DNA of 64,000 nt. It comes from Streptomyces rubradiris. GTDB taxonomy: Bacteria; Actinomycetota; Actinomycetes; Streptomycetales; Streptomycetaceae. Location: positions 5,232,501 through 5,296,500 of the forward strand of contig NZ_BNEA01000015.1 of NCBI RefSeq assembly GCF_016860525.1, written 5' to 3'. The position numbers and the translations under genes are program-made. The notes under the pieces were generated by a model that was given only the letters and a program-made list of their open reading frames with translations, had not been told where the DNA came from and ran no database searches. Below are positions 53,097 through 62,486 of this stretch, in pieces (the stretch's first letter is position 1; each line of letters begins with the position of its first letter).

Positions 53097-53377
53097 CTCG
53101 ACCGGTTCCCGGACCGGGTCCCCGCCTTCGAGGAGTCCGGTCGGCTCGGTGTCCGCCCCACCACAGGAGCGGCTGGGCCGCGCGCCGACCGGCTGTGCGC
53201 CGTCTACCACCGCACCCACGGGGTACGGCACTTCCACGGCTGCTACTCGTCGACCGGCTACGGCGCGTCAGCGGGCGCGAGTCGGGCACCGCCAACACGC
53301 TGACCGCGCTGAAGTCCAGCCAGTCCGCCCGGCCCGGCGGCACCCCGATCCACGCGCTCGCGGCAATCGCGTCGGTG
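53097..53377 (+). pseudogene. IS630-family transposase internal fragment
   Basis: Two frames together spell a middle piece of an IS630-type DDE transposase. Frame 1 (to about 53249) gives FPDRVPAFEESGRLGVRPT, then RADRLCAVYHRTHGVRHFHG. After a shift, frame 2 (about 53267 onward) gives ESGTANTLTALKSSQSARPG, then GTPIHALA. This matches the DEFGPL...TYHRTHGVRHFHGCYS...ANTLAALKSIRAARPDGAP pattern I know for the family, with the catalytic region mutated and both ends missing. No terminal inverted repeats were found. Confidence 0.75.
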
Positions 53378-53415
53378 CGGTGGGGGTGGTGGGGGCCGAT
53401 CACCCAGGAACTTGT

Positions 53416-53844
53416 ATGCACGGGCATACGAGTACAGCCCGGGTCTGGGGGCTGAGTTGCCCAGGATTCCCGGAAGAAGTGAGCCGGGCCCGCCGCTGGA
53501 CCCGCGACATCCTGCGCGACTCCCCCCTGGCCGACGACGCCGAGCTGATCGTGAGCGAGCTGAGCACCAACGCGATCCGCCACACGGCCAGCGGCTGGGA
53601 GCCCGGTAGCTTCCACCTGGCCGTCGCGGTCTCGGCCCAGGTGGTCGCGGTCTCGGTCACGGACGACGGCGGTGCGGCCACGGCCCCCAAGGTCGAGCAC
53701 CAGCACCACGACGCCGAACGAGGCCGGGGACTGGGCATGGTCAGCCTCATCGCCCACCGGGTCGTCGTCCACGACACCGACCAGGGCCACACGGTCACCG
53801 CCGAGCTGTACGCCGACGCACGGCTGGGAGACCGACGATGCTGA
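53416..53844 (+). CDS. RsbW-like anti-sigma factor ATPase (HATPase_c)
   Basis: A 142-residue single-domain GHKL ATPase, the type used as anti-sigma serine kinases. The N box is DDAELIVSELSTNAIRHTAS near residue 48, G1 is VTDDGG near 85 and G2 is GRGLGMVSLIAHR near 105. The ATG at 53416 has CAGGAAC upstream; the longer open frame reads into the transposase remnant. Streptomyces genomes carry dozens of such orphan genes, often beside HTH/DUF397 pairs, none of which is seen here. The next gene overlaps its stop. Confidence 0.85.
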   Translation: MHGHTSTARVWGLSCPGFPEEVSRARRWTRDILRDSPLADDAELIVSELSTNAIRHTASGWEPGSFHLAVAVSAQVVAVSVTDDGGAATAPKVEHQHHDAERGRGLGMVSLIAHRVVVHDTDQGHTVTAELYADARLGDRRC

Positions 53845-54221
53845 TGAAACTGCCCCGGTGGGGATTCTGGTGCGAGTGCTGGACGGAGAACCTGACCGAG
53901 CAGGGCCCGCTGGCACTGGTGGCATCGTTCGACGCCTACTCCGCTCCGCAGGCGGACCGGTGGGTAGCGATCGCCCTCGAAACGATCTCCCCGGCACTGG
54001 ACGTGGACGCCTCCAGCGCAGCGTGGGAGTGGATGTATGACGGCCGGATCGACACCCGACGAGCCCTGCTGCGGGCCGAGCCCTGCACGGTGTCCCTGAC
54101 CCACGTCAGCACACGCATCACCTGGACGATCCAGCCCGTGCTCTTCCTGCCCCTCGCGCACCGCCAAGGGACCGAACACCCGGCATGCGCACACGACTTC
54201 ACGCCCCACCCTGAAGAGTGA
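53838..54221 (+). CDS. Unknown protein coupled to anti-sigma-type ATPase
   Basis: A 127-residue cytosolic protein whose ATG at 53838 overlaps the preceding stop; an ATG two codons later is an alternative. It reads LPRWGFWCECWTENLTEQGP, ALVASFDAYSAPQADRWVAI, and AAWEWMYDGRIDTRRALLRA, Trp-rich with a beta-like C terminus. I recognise no family. Overlap with the ATPase gene suggests a joint function. Confidence 0.65.
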   Translation: MLMKLPRWGFWCECWTENLTEQGPLALVASFDAYSAPQADRWVAIALETISPALDVDASSAAWEWMYDGRIDTRRALLRAEPCTVSLTHVSTRITWTIQPVLFLPLAHRQGTEHPACAHDFTPHPEE

Positions 54222-54406
54222 GTTACAACTTTCTCTACTGGTTCAAGGCGGCTCGCTCCGCTCCCCGCGCGCGGCCCGGCCCCCGGCCGGGCCTGCGCTC
54301 CTGTCTCCGCCCCGCTCCAGCCCGGCCGGCGCCCGTGCCGCGCGCACAGCTATCAGCCCCCTGACGTCAGAGAAGGGGTACGTCGTGGCTATGGCGGTCG
54401 GCTCCA

Positions 54407-54552
54407 CGGCTTTAGGCAGCCACTTTGGCGCGAGCCTCGCAGATCATGGCCCCAACGTCGTGCTTTACCGGGCAGGTCCACTGCCTGCCCGACGCGCCGG
54501 AAGCTTGCGGGGCCATGATCACTCGCGCCAAAGCAGCTCCAGCCCAAAGCCG
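54407..54552. repeat. 146-base multi-arm foldback sequence
   Basis: Nested perfect inverted repeats pair in order: CGGCTTT (54407-54413) with AAAGCCG (54546-54552), CTTTGGCGCGAG (54423-54434) with CTCGCGCCAAAG (54522-54533), GATCATGGCCCC (54442-54453) with GGGGCCATGATC (54509-54520), and an inner CGGGCAGG (54469-54476) with CCTGCCCG (54484-54491). It occupies a convergent intergenic gap of 364 bases. It could be a miniature element, a very strong terminator or a structured RNA. Confidence 0.85.
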
Positions 54553-54585
54553 CTCCACCGACCTTGCACTGCACACACCTGCCGC

Positions 54586-55515
54586 CTATTCACTGAGTCG
54601 CTTCTTCATTCGCTCGTCTTGCATAATCTCGGGTGGAAATTTCGTGTGTAAATTGAAGTCGCCAGCGAGGAGAGATTCCACTTCGAGTCCTGTTGCATCG
54701 GTGAGGTCGGCTGACGACAGGTTTACCCTGGAAAGATGTGCATCCTTCAGGTTCGCGCCCCGTAGTTTGGCGACAGCAAGATTCACCCCATCCAGAATCG
54801 CCCCTTCCAAGTTGGCGCCATCCAGACCTGCTCCGCACATGTTGGCAAATTCGAGGTCTGCCCCCTTCAAACACGCCCCGTCCAGGTCCACAGATTCGAG
54901 ATCCGCTTGGCTCTCCTCGTCATATCCGTACACCTCGGCCCCACACACCTTCAACTCACGCAGATTGATGGAGAAGGCTCGATCCAACCGGCGAGGGCGA
55001 CGCGCAATCGCTACGAAGGCTGCCATGACGTCTTCGGCCACCACACCACACTGGTGGTCCTCGGCACAGGCAGTCGGATGCTGCCGCAGGAAGGCTGCCA
55101 GTAACTTGGTCACTGTGAATTGATCTCTTGGCGAGTCGTACAAAATCCGCTCCAGAGCATAAATCCCGCCAAGTCGTTCAGTGAGATGCTCCGAAGCGAG
55201 CAACTGCACTGCGGCTACGTATCGCTCAGTTACTTGTCCTTCACGGGTTAGCTCAGCTTGGTCTCGGTCTTTTTCACGCGTGTGGCGAAGGTTTCGATCC
55301 GTGTAATAAAGGCCGAAGCAGGCGATTATCCCGGCTCCTACGGCGACGACAGTCGTGCGAAATCCTGTTACGACCGCTCCGACACCTGGGCTGAGTTGCT
55401 TTCCTAGGTGTCCGTTGTCAGCCCACCAAGGCCCCTTCCAAATAAGGAGCACGAACACGAGGGTTCCAGCGGTAGCCGCCAGCCATGGAAGAACTCGTCT
55501 CACAAGTGAACTCAT
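54586..55515 (-). CDS. Membrane-anchored pentapeptide-repeat protein
   Basis: A 309-residue protein with two N-terminal TM helices (WLAATAGTLVFVLLIWKG, TTVVAVGAGIIACFGLYY), then a helical region (ERYVAAVQLLASEHLTERLG) typical of this group. It ends with a right-handed beta-helix of about 20 A(D/N)LxX pentapeptides (residues 195-280, for example ADLESVDLDGACLKGADLEF). The ATG at 55515 is chosen because the TM segments start just after it. Base composition is lower in GC than in the core genes, indicating transfer. Members are common in actinomycetes, with unknown roles, some in defence-like islands. Confidence 0.8.
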   Translation of the reverse strand: MSSLVRRVLPWLAATAGTLVFVLLIWKGPWWADNGHLGKQLSPGVGAVVTGFRTTVVAVGAGIIACFGLYYTDRNLRHTREKDRDQAELTREGQVTERYVAAVQLLASEHLTERLGGIYALERILYDSPRDQFTVTKLLAAFLRQHPTACAEDHQCGVVAEDVMAAFVAIARRPRRLDRAFSINLRELKVCGAEVYGYDEESQADLESVDLDGACLKGADLEFANMCGAGLDGANLEGAILDGVNLAVAKLRGANLKDAHLSRVNLSSADLTDATGLEVESLLAGDFNLHTKFPPEIMQDERMKKRLSE

Positions 55516-55763
55516 GCGGAAAGCATGCTGCCCCTGGATCCCCCGGCGTGCGGAAGATGCCGAACCTAGAGGAAAATTTGAGCCTTGCTCAAAGCATCGT
55601 AGGTGGTGCGAACTGCTCAGACCTATCAACCCTCGAACAGGCGGACTAGGACCGTTGCCGCCCTTTTCGGATCTCTAGGCGAAGAAGCTGCGTCCAAAGC
55701 GCGCGAGCATCACGCCGCGACGAAACTGCAAGGAAAGGCACGGCATTTTCCCCGCGTGTATCA
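55516..55763 (-). other. Upstream region of pentapeptide-repeat gene
   Basis: About 250 bases of lower-GC sequence with no supported gene. It should contain the pentapeptide gene promoter; no clear -10/-35 pair was assigned. Confidence 0.35.
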
Positions 55764-56138
55764 TCACAGCCATAGAATCAGGGCAGCGATAATCAGAAGC
55801 AGCAAGAAGGGTCCGGCTATCGCCTTCCGTAGCTCCCGCTCCCCCTTGCCGGGAAACATCGGGTCGTCCCCGTCGTCAGTGAACGGCGTGGAGCCGCTGG
55901 CCGTGCTTTTAAGGATGTCGCCGGCTTCCTTAACGATCGCGGCCGCAGCCTTCACGTCGCCGGAGTCCTTCAGCATTGCATCCAACTTAGACAGCATCTC
56001 AGGCGAAGTGACCGCAAGACGTCGCACTTGCCGTTTGGTTTCCTCGTCAATTGCTTCGTTTTTGATGATCGTCTGATAGACGCTTCCATTATTCGTCTGG
56101 ATATATTGGTCAATTGCCGGAACCTCTGCCACTTTCAC
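55764..56138 (-). CDS. Small tail-anchored protein with N-terminal YIQTNNG motif
   Basis: A 124-residue protein, third gene of an overlapping trio. Residues 11-23 are QYIQTNNGSVYQT, nearly identical to the C-terminal motif of the 80-residue protein two genes upstream. A charged helical domain follows (DEETKRQVRRLAVTSPEMLS, LKDSGDVKAAAAIVKEAGDI), and the protein ends in a TM helix (GPFLLLLIIAALILWL, residues 109-124), so it is tail-anchored with the motif in the cytosol. The GTG at 56138 is the longest start; GTG 56132 has better spacing to GGAGGG. It overlaps the preceding gene by 29 bases. Confidence 0.75.
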   Translation of the reverse strand: MKVAEVPAIDQYIQTNNGSVYQTIIKNEAIDEETKRQVRRLAVTSPEMLSKLDAMLKDSGDVKAAAAIVKEAGDILKSTASGSTPFTDDGDDPMFPGKGERELRKAIAGPFLLLLIIAALILWL

Positions 56139-56610
56139 CCCCTCCGCACTCCGTGCTACTTACAATCGACGGCGCCTTATCCCAAGTGAAGCTGAATGAG
56201 GACTCACATTCGCCCTTCGATCGCGACTGACCTAGGGGACCAGCAAGAATAAGCGCCACCAAAACAGCCGCAAGGGCCGAAACTGTGGCCACACCGATCC
56301 TCGCGAACGGGTTAAGTGCCTGCCCTGCCGTTTTGATGAGAGTAGGCCACTTGTGTGTGACCCACAGAACAAACACGACACCAAAACCAGCGAAGACGAG
56401 TAGGCGATCACCCACGAACGCAGCAACATATTTATCGGATGATAGTCGAACTGCGTACTCGATGAACTCAACAGCTTCGGGGAAAGCATCAGGGAAATAA
56501 TACTGAATCATCTCGATGCCGAATAGGATCAGCAGCACCGCCAGGATGACACGAAGAACTGCATAGAGGGTGTCAAGCAAGCCCGACGGTATACCTGTCG
56601 GCAGTCTCAC
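56110..56610 (-). CDS. Three-helix membrane protein, middle gene of the YIQTNNG operon
   Basis: A 166-residue membrane protein with hydrophobic helices near residues 14-35 (AVLRVILAVLLILFGIEMI), 69-84 (LLVFAGFGVVFVLWV) and 104-126 (VATVSALAAVLVALILAGPL). A polar C-terminal stretch containing two cysteines (GECESSFSFTW, STECGGG) follows. The GTG start overlaps the previous stop (GTGA) and its end overlaps the next gene, so all three are translated together. I recognise no family; it could be a pore or anchor for its two partners. Confidence 0.75.
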   Translation of the reverse strand: MRLPTGIPSGLLDTLYAVLRVILAVLLILFGIEMIQYYFPDAFPEAVEFIEYAVRLSSDKYVAAFVGDRLLVFAGFGVVFVLWVTHKWPTLIKTAGQALNPFARIGVATVSALAAVLVALILAGPLGQSRSKGECESSFSFTWDKAPSIVSSTECGGGESGRGSGN

Positions 56611-56849
56611 TGCTTGCCGTCTCGGTAGTTCGTCTGCGAAACCGTTCCATTATTAGTCTGAATGTATTGCCCAGCGTTGATCGCTTGGGGTGCCGTCGGC
56701 GTCGGGCTATCCGGTCCGGTATCACCGGACGAGTTTGCCCGGGTCGTCGCAGGGCCGCCGACCGAGCGTGAACGCGTCCACCGCACAGTGATGACAGCGG
56801 CTCCGAGCGCAAACACTCCACCAACGATGGCCGCAATGATCTCGGTCAT
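56607..56849 (-). CDS. Small membrane-anchored protein with C-terminal YIQTNNG motif
   Basis: An 80-residue protein, first gene of the trio. An N-terminal helix (EIIAAIVGGVFALGAAVITV, residues 3-22) is followed by a basic stop-transfer RWTRSR, a Ser/Thr/Pro linker and, at residues 61-73, QYIQTNNGTVSQT with flanking Gly/Asn/Gln residues. The Asn/Gln/Gly-rich, beta-prone motif looks like a prion-type stacking element. The ribosome site AAGGGGGAA precedes the ATG at 56849. Codon use is less GC-biased than in the flanking core genes. Confidence 0.75.
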   Translation of the reverse strand: MTEIIAAIVGGVFALGAAVITVRWTRSRSVGGPATTRANSSGDTGPDSPTPTAPQAINAGQYIQTNNGTVSQTNYRDGKQ

Positions 56850-57199
56850 GACGTTCCCCCTTGTGTGCTCTGCTGTTCAGCAACGCTACGTACGGGAACA
56901 GCAGTTGGCCGATAACGCCAACGGCCAGCGGCCGACGCAACGTGGTGCCGGATGTCATCAGACCGGGCCGCCTACAGCAGCGGCCACGACCCGGATCAGC
57001 AACTACCCTTCCCCAGCTCCGATTTTGACACACCGCGCGCGAGCTAGTTACGGAATCTTGTGAGCACACGTGTGGGTGGCTGAATCCTGTATGACCGCCT
57101 ACGAGCAAGCAGGTCAGCGTCGCTCCTGCGTTGGCGGGCCCAGGCTCTTCCCAGAGCGGACAACCGCGCAGGGATAGGGGCGACCACAGCCCATGTCGA
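56850..57199. other. Upstream region of YIQTNNG operon
   Basis: About 350 bases with no supported gene on either strand. The operon promoter must lie here; no convincing hexamer pair was found. Confidence 0.4.
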
Positions 57200-57425
57200 T
57201 CACGCAAACGGCGGCAGACTCGTTGCTTCCAGGTGGGCGAGCAACGAGTCAAGGCACGCGTCGGTCGTGTTCAGTCCGCGCGGAAAAATGAGTCCTCGCC
57301 AAGCGGTCCGCCACTGACGATGACCACCATGCCTTCCTGTGCTCAGTCATGCGGTCATCATCGACCTTGCGCACGGTCGTGACTCCGCCTTCGGCCAGCC
57401 GCTCCATCAGCACAAGCATGTCCAT
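57200..57425 (-). pseudogene. Small gene broken by two frameshifts
   Basis: Starting at ATG 57425, 5 bases after GGAGGGG, frame 1 gives MDMLVLMERLAEGGVTTVRK and VDDDRMTEHRKAW. Meaningful sequence then moves to a second frame (MVVIVSGGPLGEDSFFRAD, stop at about 57271) and to a third (LNTTDACLDSLLAHLEATSL, PPFA, stop at 57200). Joined, they make an approximately 85-residue protein with a strand-strand-helix pattern. As sequenced, frame 1 alone would yield 58 residues (stop at 57249). I recall similar small Streptomyces proteins but no name. Sequencing error is the alternative explanation. Confidence 0.6.
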
Positions 57426-58186
57426 TCACGCCCCTCCGACGAGAGCTTCCTCGAACGCTATCTCGGGCCGTCTCCGGGCCGTCCGAGGTCACCCGGCGTC
57501 GACCGACAACGACAGAAGCCCACGGCATCCGCCCAAATCAGAGCCGTCGGCTGCCCCCACCTCGCTGGTGAGCGAGACCGGTGATCAGTAGACCGGCAAG
57601 TCAGGCCTCACCCAGCCAGCGGCCGTGCCAGACGCGTGCCAGATTCCGCGGGGAATCACGGGGAATAGCGGGCACCAAGTCGGCGGTCAGGAAGGTTCGC
57701 TTACGGCCTCACCGCAGGTCAGTGGGGCAACCATCCCCCAGAGATCCAAGCTTCCCAAGCTGAGGGCTTGGGGCGATCGACTCCGACTCGTCCCCCCGGC
57801 CCGGCCGGCGTGGTTGCTCCCGTCGACGGTGCTGCACCGGGGCTGAGGCCGGTGGGGGAGCGGCGAGACATACGCGCGCCTGGTCGGTCGGCGTGTCCGC
57901 CGTCGTGGCTGGCTGTCGGTGGCTGAGGTTCGTACGGTCTGTTCGAGGGCGCCGCTGTCAGCCGATGACCGGTTCCTGGTGATCGACTCCGGGCCGTCCC
58001 TGGGCCGTGCGAGGGCGTCCGAAGCCGACCGGCGGCGACCGGCAGTGACAGACGAGACGCAGTGCGCCACAGTGAAACCCCAGGTCAGAGCCCCTGGGCG
58101 GAACGGGTTTCCCCGTAGGGGTGGCGGTACGGCAAGATGGGGTGTATCTGCCCACTGCCAGATTTCAAGCTGCCGGACGGTTTCTC
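57426..58186. other. Non-coding region with imperfect direct repeat
   Basis: About 760 bases with no intact gene. A GC-rich block at about 57465-57520 (CGGGCCGTCTCCGGGCCGTC...) recurs imperfectly at about 57990-58055 (CGGGCCGTCCCTGGGCCGTG...), both followed by CGACCG-rich sequence. A hairpin (CCCAAGC 57754-57760, GCTTGGG 57766-57772) lies between. The block recalls sequences near att sites of Streptomyces integrative elements, but no integrase is present. The ettA promoter must lie in the last 100 bases. Confidence 0.4.
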
Positions 58187-59851
<1,665 letters not shown>

Positions 59852-59857
59852 TCGGTC

Positions 59858-60289
59858 TTGCGCCACATCTACCGCTGCCCGCTGCGCTGGGCGGACATGG
59901 ACGCGTACGGCCACGTCAACAACGTGGTGTTCCTCCGCTACCTGGAGGAGGCCCGGGTCGACTTCCTGTTCCGTCCGGACAAGGAGTTCCAGCAGGGGTC
60001 CGTGGTGGCGCGCCACGAGATCGACTACAAGCGGCAGCTCGTCCACCGGCACGAGCCGGTGACCGTCGAGCTGTGGGTCAGCGAGATCAAGGCCGCCTCC
60101 TTCACCCTCGCCTACGAGGTGAAGGACGGCGACCTCGTCTACGCACGGGCGTCGACGGTCATCGTCCCGTTCGACTTCGCCGCCCAGCGCCCGCGGCGGA
60201 TCACCGCGGAGGAGCGTGACTTCCTCCAGGAGTACACGGACGCCGGCCAGGGCGCCGCGGAGACCGACGGGGAGGCCGTCGCCGCATGA
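59858..60289 (+). CDS. Hotdog-fold acyl-CoA thioesterase (4HBT)
   Basis: A 143-residue thioesterase with the 4-hydroxybenzoyl-CoA thioesterase signature WADMDAYGHVNNVVFLRYLE near the start, whose Asp is catalytic, and VARHEIDYKRQLVHRHEPVT. The TTG start lies 6 bases after ettA and lacks a strong ribosome site, implying coupling. The stop overlaps the next ATG (ATGA). It hydrolyses a small acyl-CoA; the physiological substrate is unknown. Confidence 0.9.
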   Translation: MRHIYRCPLRWADMDAYGHVNNVVFLRYLEEARVDFLFRPDKEFQQGSVVARHEIDYKRQLVHRHEPVTVELWVSEIKAASFTLAYEVKDGDLVYARASTVIVPFDFAAQRPRRITAEERDFLQEYTDAGQGAAETDGEAVAA

Positions 60290-60966
60290 CGGTGCTGCAC
60301 CTGGCCGACGAGACGGAGGCGGCGGACCTCGCCGCCTTCCTCTCCCGGCTGCTCCACTACGACCGTGGGGCCGCGGTGCGCCTGCAAGCGGCCGGCACGG
60401 CACTCGCCGTCTTCGGCCGCCCGCCGTCCTTCGAGGTACTGGCCGTCCGCGCGGTGCGGCTGGCCAAGCCCTACGAGGACGGGCTCGACGCCACCCTCGA
60501 CGTGACCGTCTCCGCCGGCGAGCTGCTGGAGTCCGTGGAGGAGCGGGCGGCCACCGCCGCCGTCCCGGGCGCGGTCACCGGTCCGCCGTGGGCCGGGCTG
60601 CTGCCGCCGCGTACCGGCTGGCGGCCCGAGCCGGGGCTGCCCGCGCCGGACGCGCTGCGCGCCACGGTCGCCGCCGCGGTGGCCGAATTCCGCTCCCGCA
60701 CCGAGGAACTGGCGCCCGAGGCCCGTACCCGCGCGGAACTGGACCGGATCGGCCGGGACATCTGGTCCCGGCGGATCGGGGGCACCGCTCTGCCGGTGCG
60801 CGCCGTGCACGCGGCCCAGTCCCTGGGCTTCCTCCGGCCGGGCACCGGGCCCGGTGAGACCGGGCTGTTCTCCTCGGGGACGTGGCTGCGGCTGCGCACG
60901 CCGTACGGCTCGGTGGCCGTACGGCAGGCGGGGCCGCTCGGGTCCCTCGGGGTCAGCGTGCGCTGA
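60286..60966 (+). CDS. Unknown 226-residue cytosolic protein
   Basis: Overlaps the thioesterase stop by ATGA and ends the ettA operon. It has no TM segment or signal peptide. Segments include DLAAFLSRLLHYDRGAAVRL, SFEVLAVRAVRLAKPYEDGL, and a C-terminal SRRIGGTALPVRAVHAAQSL. The sequence has the coherent GC3 bias and spacing of a real gene. I recognise no family; the neighbourhood (ettA, thioesterase) is conserved in Streptomyces as far as I recall. Confidence 0.75.
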   Translation: MTVLHLADETEAADLAAFLSRLLHYDRGAAVRLQAAGTALAVFGRPPSFEVLAVRAVRLAKPYEDGLDATLDVTVSAGELLESVEERAATAAVPGAVTGPPWAGLLPPRTGWRPEPGLPAPDALRATVAAAVAEFRSRTEELAPEARTRAELDRIGRDIWSRRIGGTALPVRAVHAAQSLGFLRPGTGPGETGLFSSGTWLRLRTPYGSVAVRQAGPLGSLGVSVR

Positions 60967-61015
60967 GCCGCACCGGGGCCCGGCCGGGGTCGTCCGCACC
61001 GACGCCGTACCCGGC

Positions 61016-61420
61016 TCAGCCCGGCGTGTTCACCATCGACGCGGCGGCGTACGTCAGGTAGTTCCACAGCGTGCGCTCGTGCTCCTCGGACAGGCCGAGT
61101 TCCTCGACGGCCACCCGCATGTGCCGCAGCCAGGCGTCGTGCGCCGCCCGGTCGACGGTGAACGGGGCGTGCCGCATGCGCAGCCGGGGATGCCCGCGGT
61201 TGTCGCTGTAGGTCGTGGGGCCGCCCCAGTACTGCATCAGGAACAGGGCCAGCCGCTCCTCGGCCGGGCCCAGGTCCTCCTCCGGGTACATCGGCCGCAG
61301 GAGCGGGTCCTCGGCGACCCCCTCGTAGAAACGGTGGACGAGCCGGCGGAAGGTCTCCTCCCCACCGACCTGCTCGTAGAAGGTCTGCTCCTGAAGCGTG
61401 CCGCGCCGAATCTCATTCAC
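61016..61420 (-). CDS. glbO: Group II truncated haemoglobin GlbO
   Basis: A 134-residue 2-on-2 haemoglobin binding haem and O2. It has TFYEQVGGEETFRRLVHRFY at the start (B helix Tyr), MYPEEDLGPAEERLALFLMQ, YWGGPTTYSDNRGHPRLRMR with the CD/EF region and proximal His nearby (RMRHAPF), and the group II Trp at G8 (HDAWLRHMRVAVEE). The ATG follows GAGAT-type weak spacing. It is transcribed convergently with the preceding operon. Roles in oxygen or nitric oxide handling are known for the family. Confidence 0.92.
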   Translation of the reverse strand: MNEIRRGTLQEQTFYEQVGGEETFRRLVHRFYEGVAEDPLLRPMYPEEDLGPAEERLALFLMQYWGGPTTYSDNRGHPRLRMRHAPFTVDRAAHDAWLRHMRVAVEELGLSEEHERTLWNYLTYAAASMVNTPG

Positions 61421-61505
61421 CCGTCCATCGTCTCAGACGCGGTGACCCAGGACGGAAGACGTAGGACCGCCCCGTGCGGGGGCCGCCCGCCCCTACTGTG
61501 GACCC

Positions 61506-62480
61506 ATGGGCTACGACACCGGCACCGAGGCGCTCGCCGACGCGGCGCGGGCCGAGCTGGTGCGGCGGATCGACGCCGACGGGGTGTGGGCCGAGGACCC
61601 GGTGTGGCGGGAGGCGTTCGCGGCGGTGCCCCGGCACCTGTTCGTGCCGTACTACTACGTCCCCGGGCCGCGCGGGTACGAACGCCGCTGGGGCGAGAGT
61701 CCCGAACCGGCCGCTCGGGAACGCTGGGTGCGCGGCGCCTACGCGGACGTGCCGCTGGCCACCCGGCTGCGCGACGGCGAGCTGGTCTCCTCCAGCAGCC
61801 AGCCCTCCCTGATGGCCCGGATGCTGGTCGCCCTGCGCGTCGAGGACGGCGACCGGGTCCTGGAGGTGGGCGCCGGCACCGGCTACAACGCGGCCCTGCT
61901 CGCCCACCGGCTCGGCGCCGACGGCCTGGTGACCACCGTCGACCTGGAACCGGAGATCACCGAGTCGGCCCGGCGGCACCTGGCGGCGGCCGGCCACCAC
62001 CCGGCCGTGGTCACCGGCGACGGCGCGCGCGGGGTGCCCGAACGCGCCCCCTACGACCGGATCATCGCCACCTGCGAGCTGTGCGCGGTGCCGCGCGCCT
62101 GGCTCGCCCAGTGCCGCCCCGGCGCGCGCGTCCTCACCCCGCTCGCCACCGGACTGCTCGCCCTGACCGTGCGGGACGCGGAGCACGCCGAGGGGCGCTT
62201 CCTGCCCGGGGCCGTCTTCTTCGTGCCACTGCGCGGCCAGGGCCGGACCGGACCCGGGAGCGTGAGCCTGGCCGGACTGCCCGCCCGCGCCCGCGAGCAG
62301 GAGCCGCTGCGCTTCCTGCTCGCGCTGACCCGGGGCGCCCTCGGCGCCCGGGAGGCGTACGCGCTGTGGGAGCGCGAGGGCGAGCCGGGCCGCGGCCGCT
62401 ACGGCGTCACGGTCCGCGGCGAGCACGCCTGGGCCTGGCTGGACGACCCCGGGGGGCCGTACGCCTGGCCGCTGTCCTGA
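61506..62480 (+). CDS. PCMT-like protein-L-isoaspartate methyltransferase family protein
   Basis: A 324-residue SAM-dependent methyltransferase of the isoaspartate O-methyltransferase type. The N-terminal AFAAVPRHLFVPYYYVPG and DGELVSSSSQPSLMARMLVA match the PCMT substrate region (SQPS in place of SQP), motif I is VLEVGAGTGYNAALLAHRLG near residue 120, and motif II is VTTVDLEPEITESARRHL. The C-terminal 110 residues are an extra domain common in actinobacterial members. It may repair proteins or act on an unrelated substrate such as a RiPP. Confidence 0.85.
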   Translation: MGYDTGTEALADAARAELVRRIDADGVWAEDPVWREAFAAVPRHLFVPYYYVPGPRGYERRWGESPEPAARERWVRGAYADVPLATRLRDGELVSSSSQPSLMARMLVALRVEDGDRVLEVGAGTGYNAALLAHRLGADGLVTTVDLEPEITESARRHLAAAGHHPAVVTGDGARGVPERAPYDRIIATCELCAVPRAWLAQCRPGARVLTPLATGLLALTVRDAEHAEGRFLPGAVFFVPLRGQGRTGPGSVSLAGLPARAREQEPLRFLLALTRGALGAREAYALWEREGEPGRGRYGVTVRGEHAWAWLDDPGGPYAWPLS

Positions 62481-62486
62481 GCGCGG

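Noticed and set aside
53014..53415. N-terminal extension of the anti-sigma-type ATPase to base 53014
   Set aside because: The extension reads through an IS630 remnant in the wrong frame; an ATG with a ribosome site at 53416 gives a standard-length HATPase.
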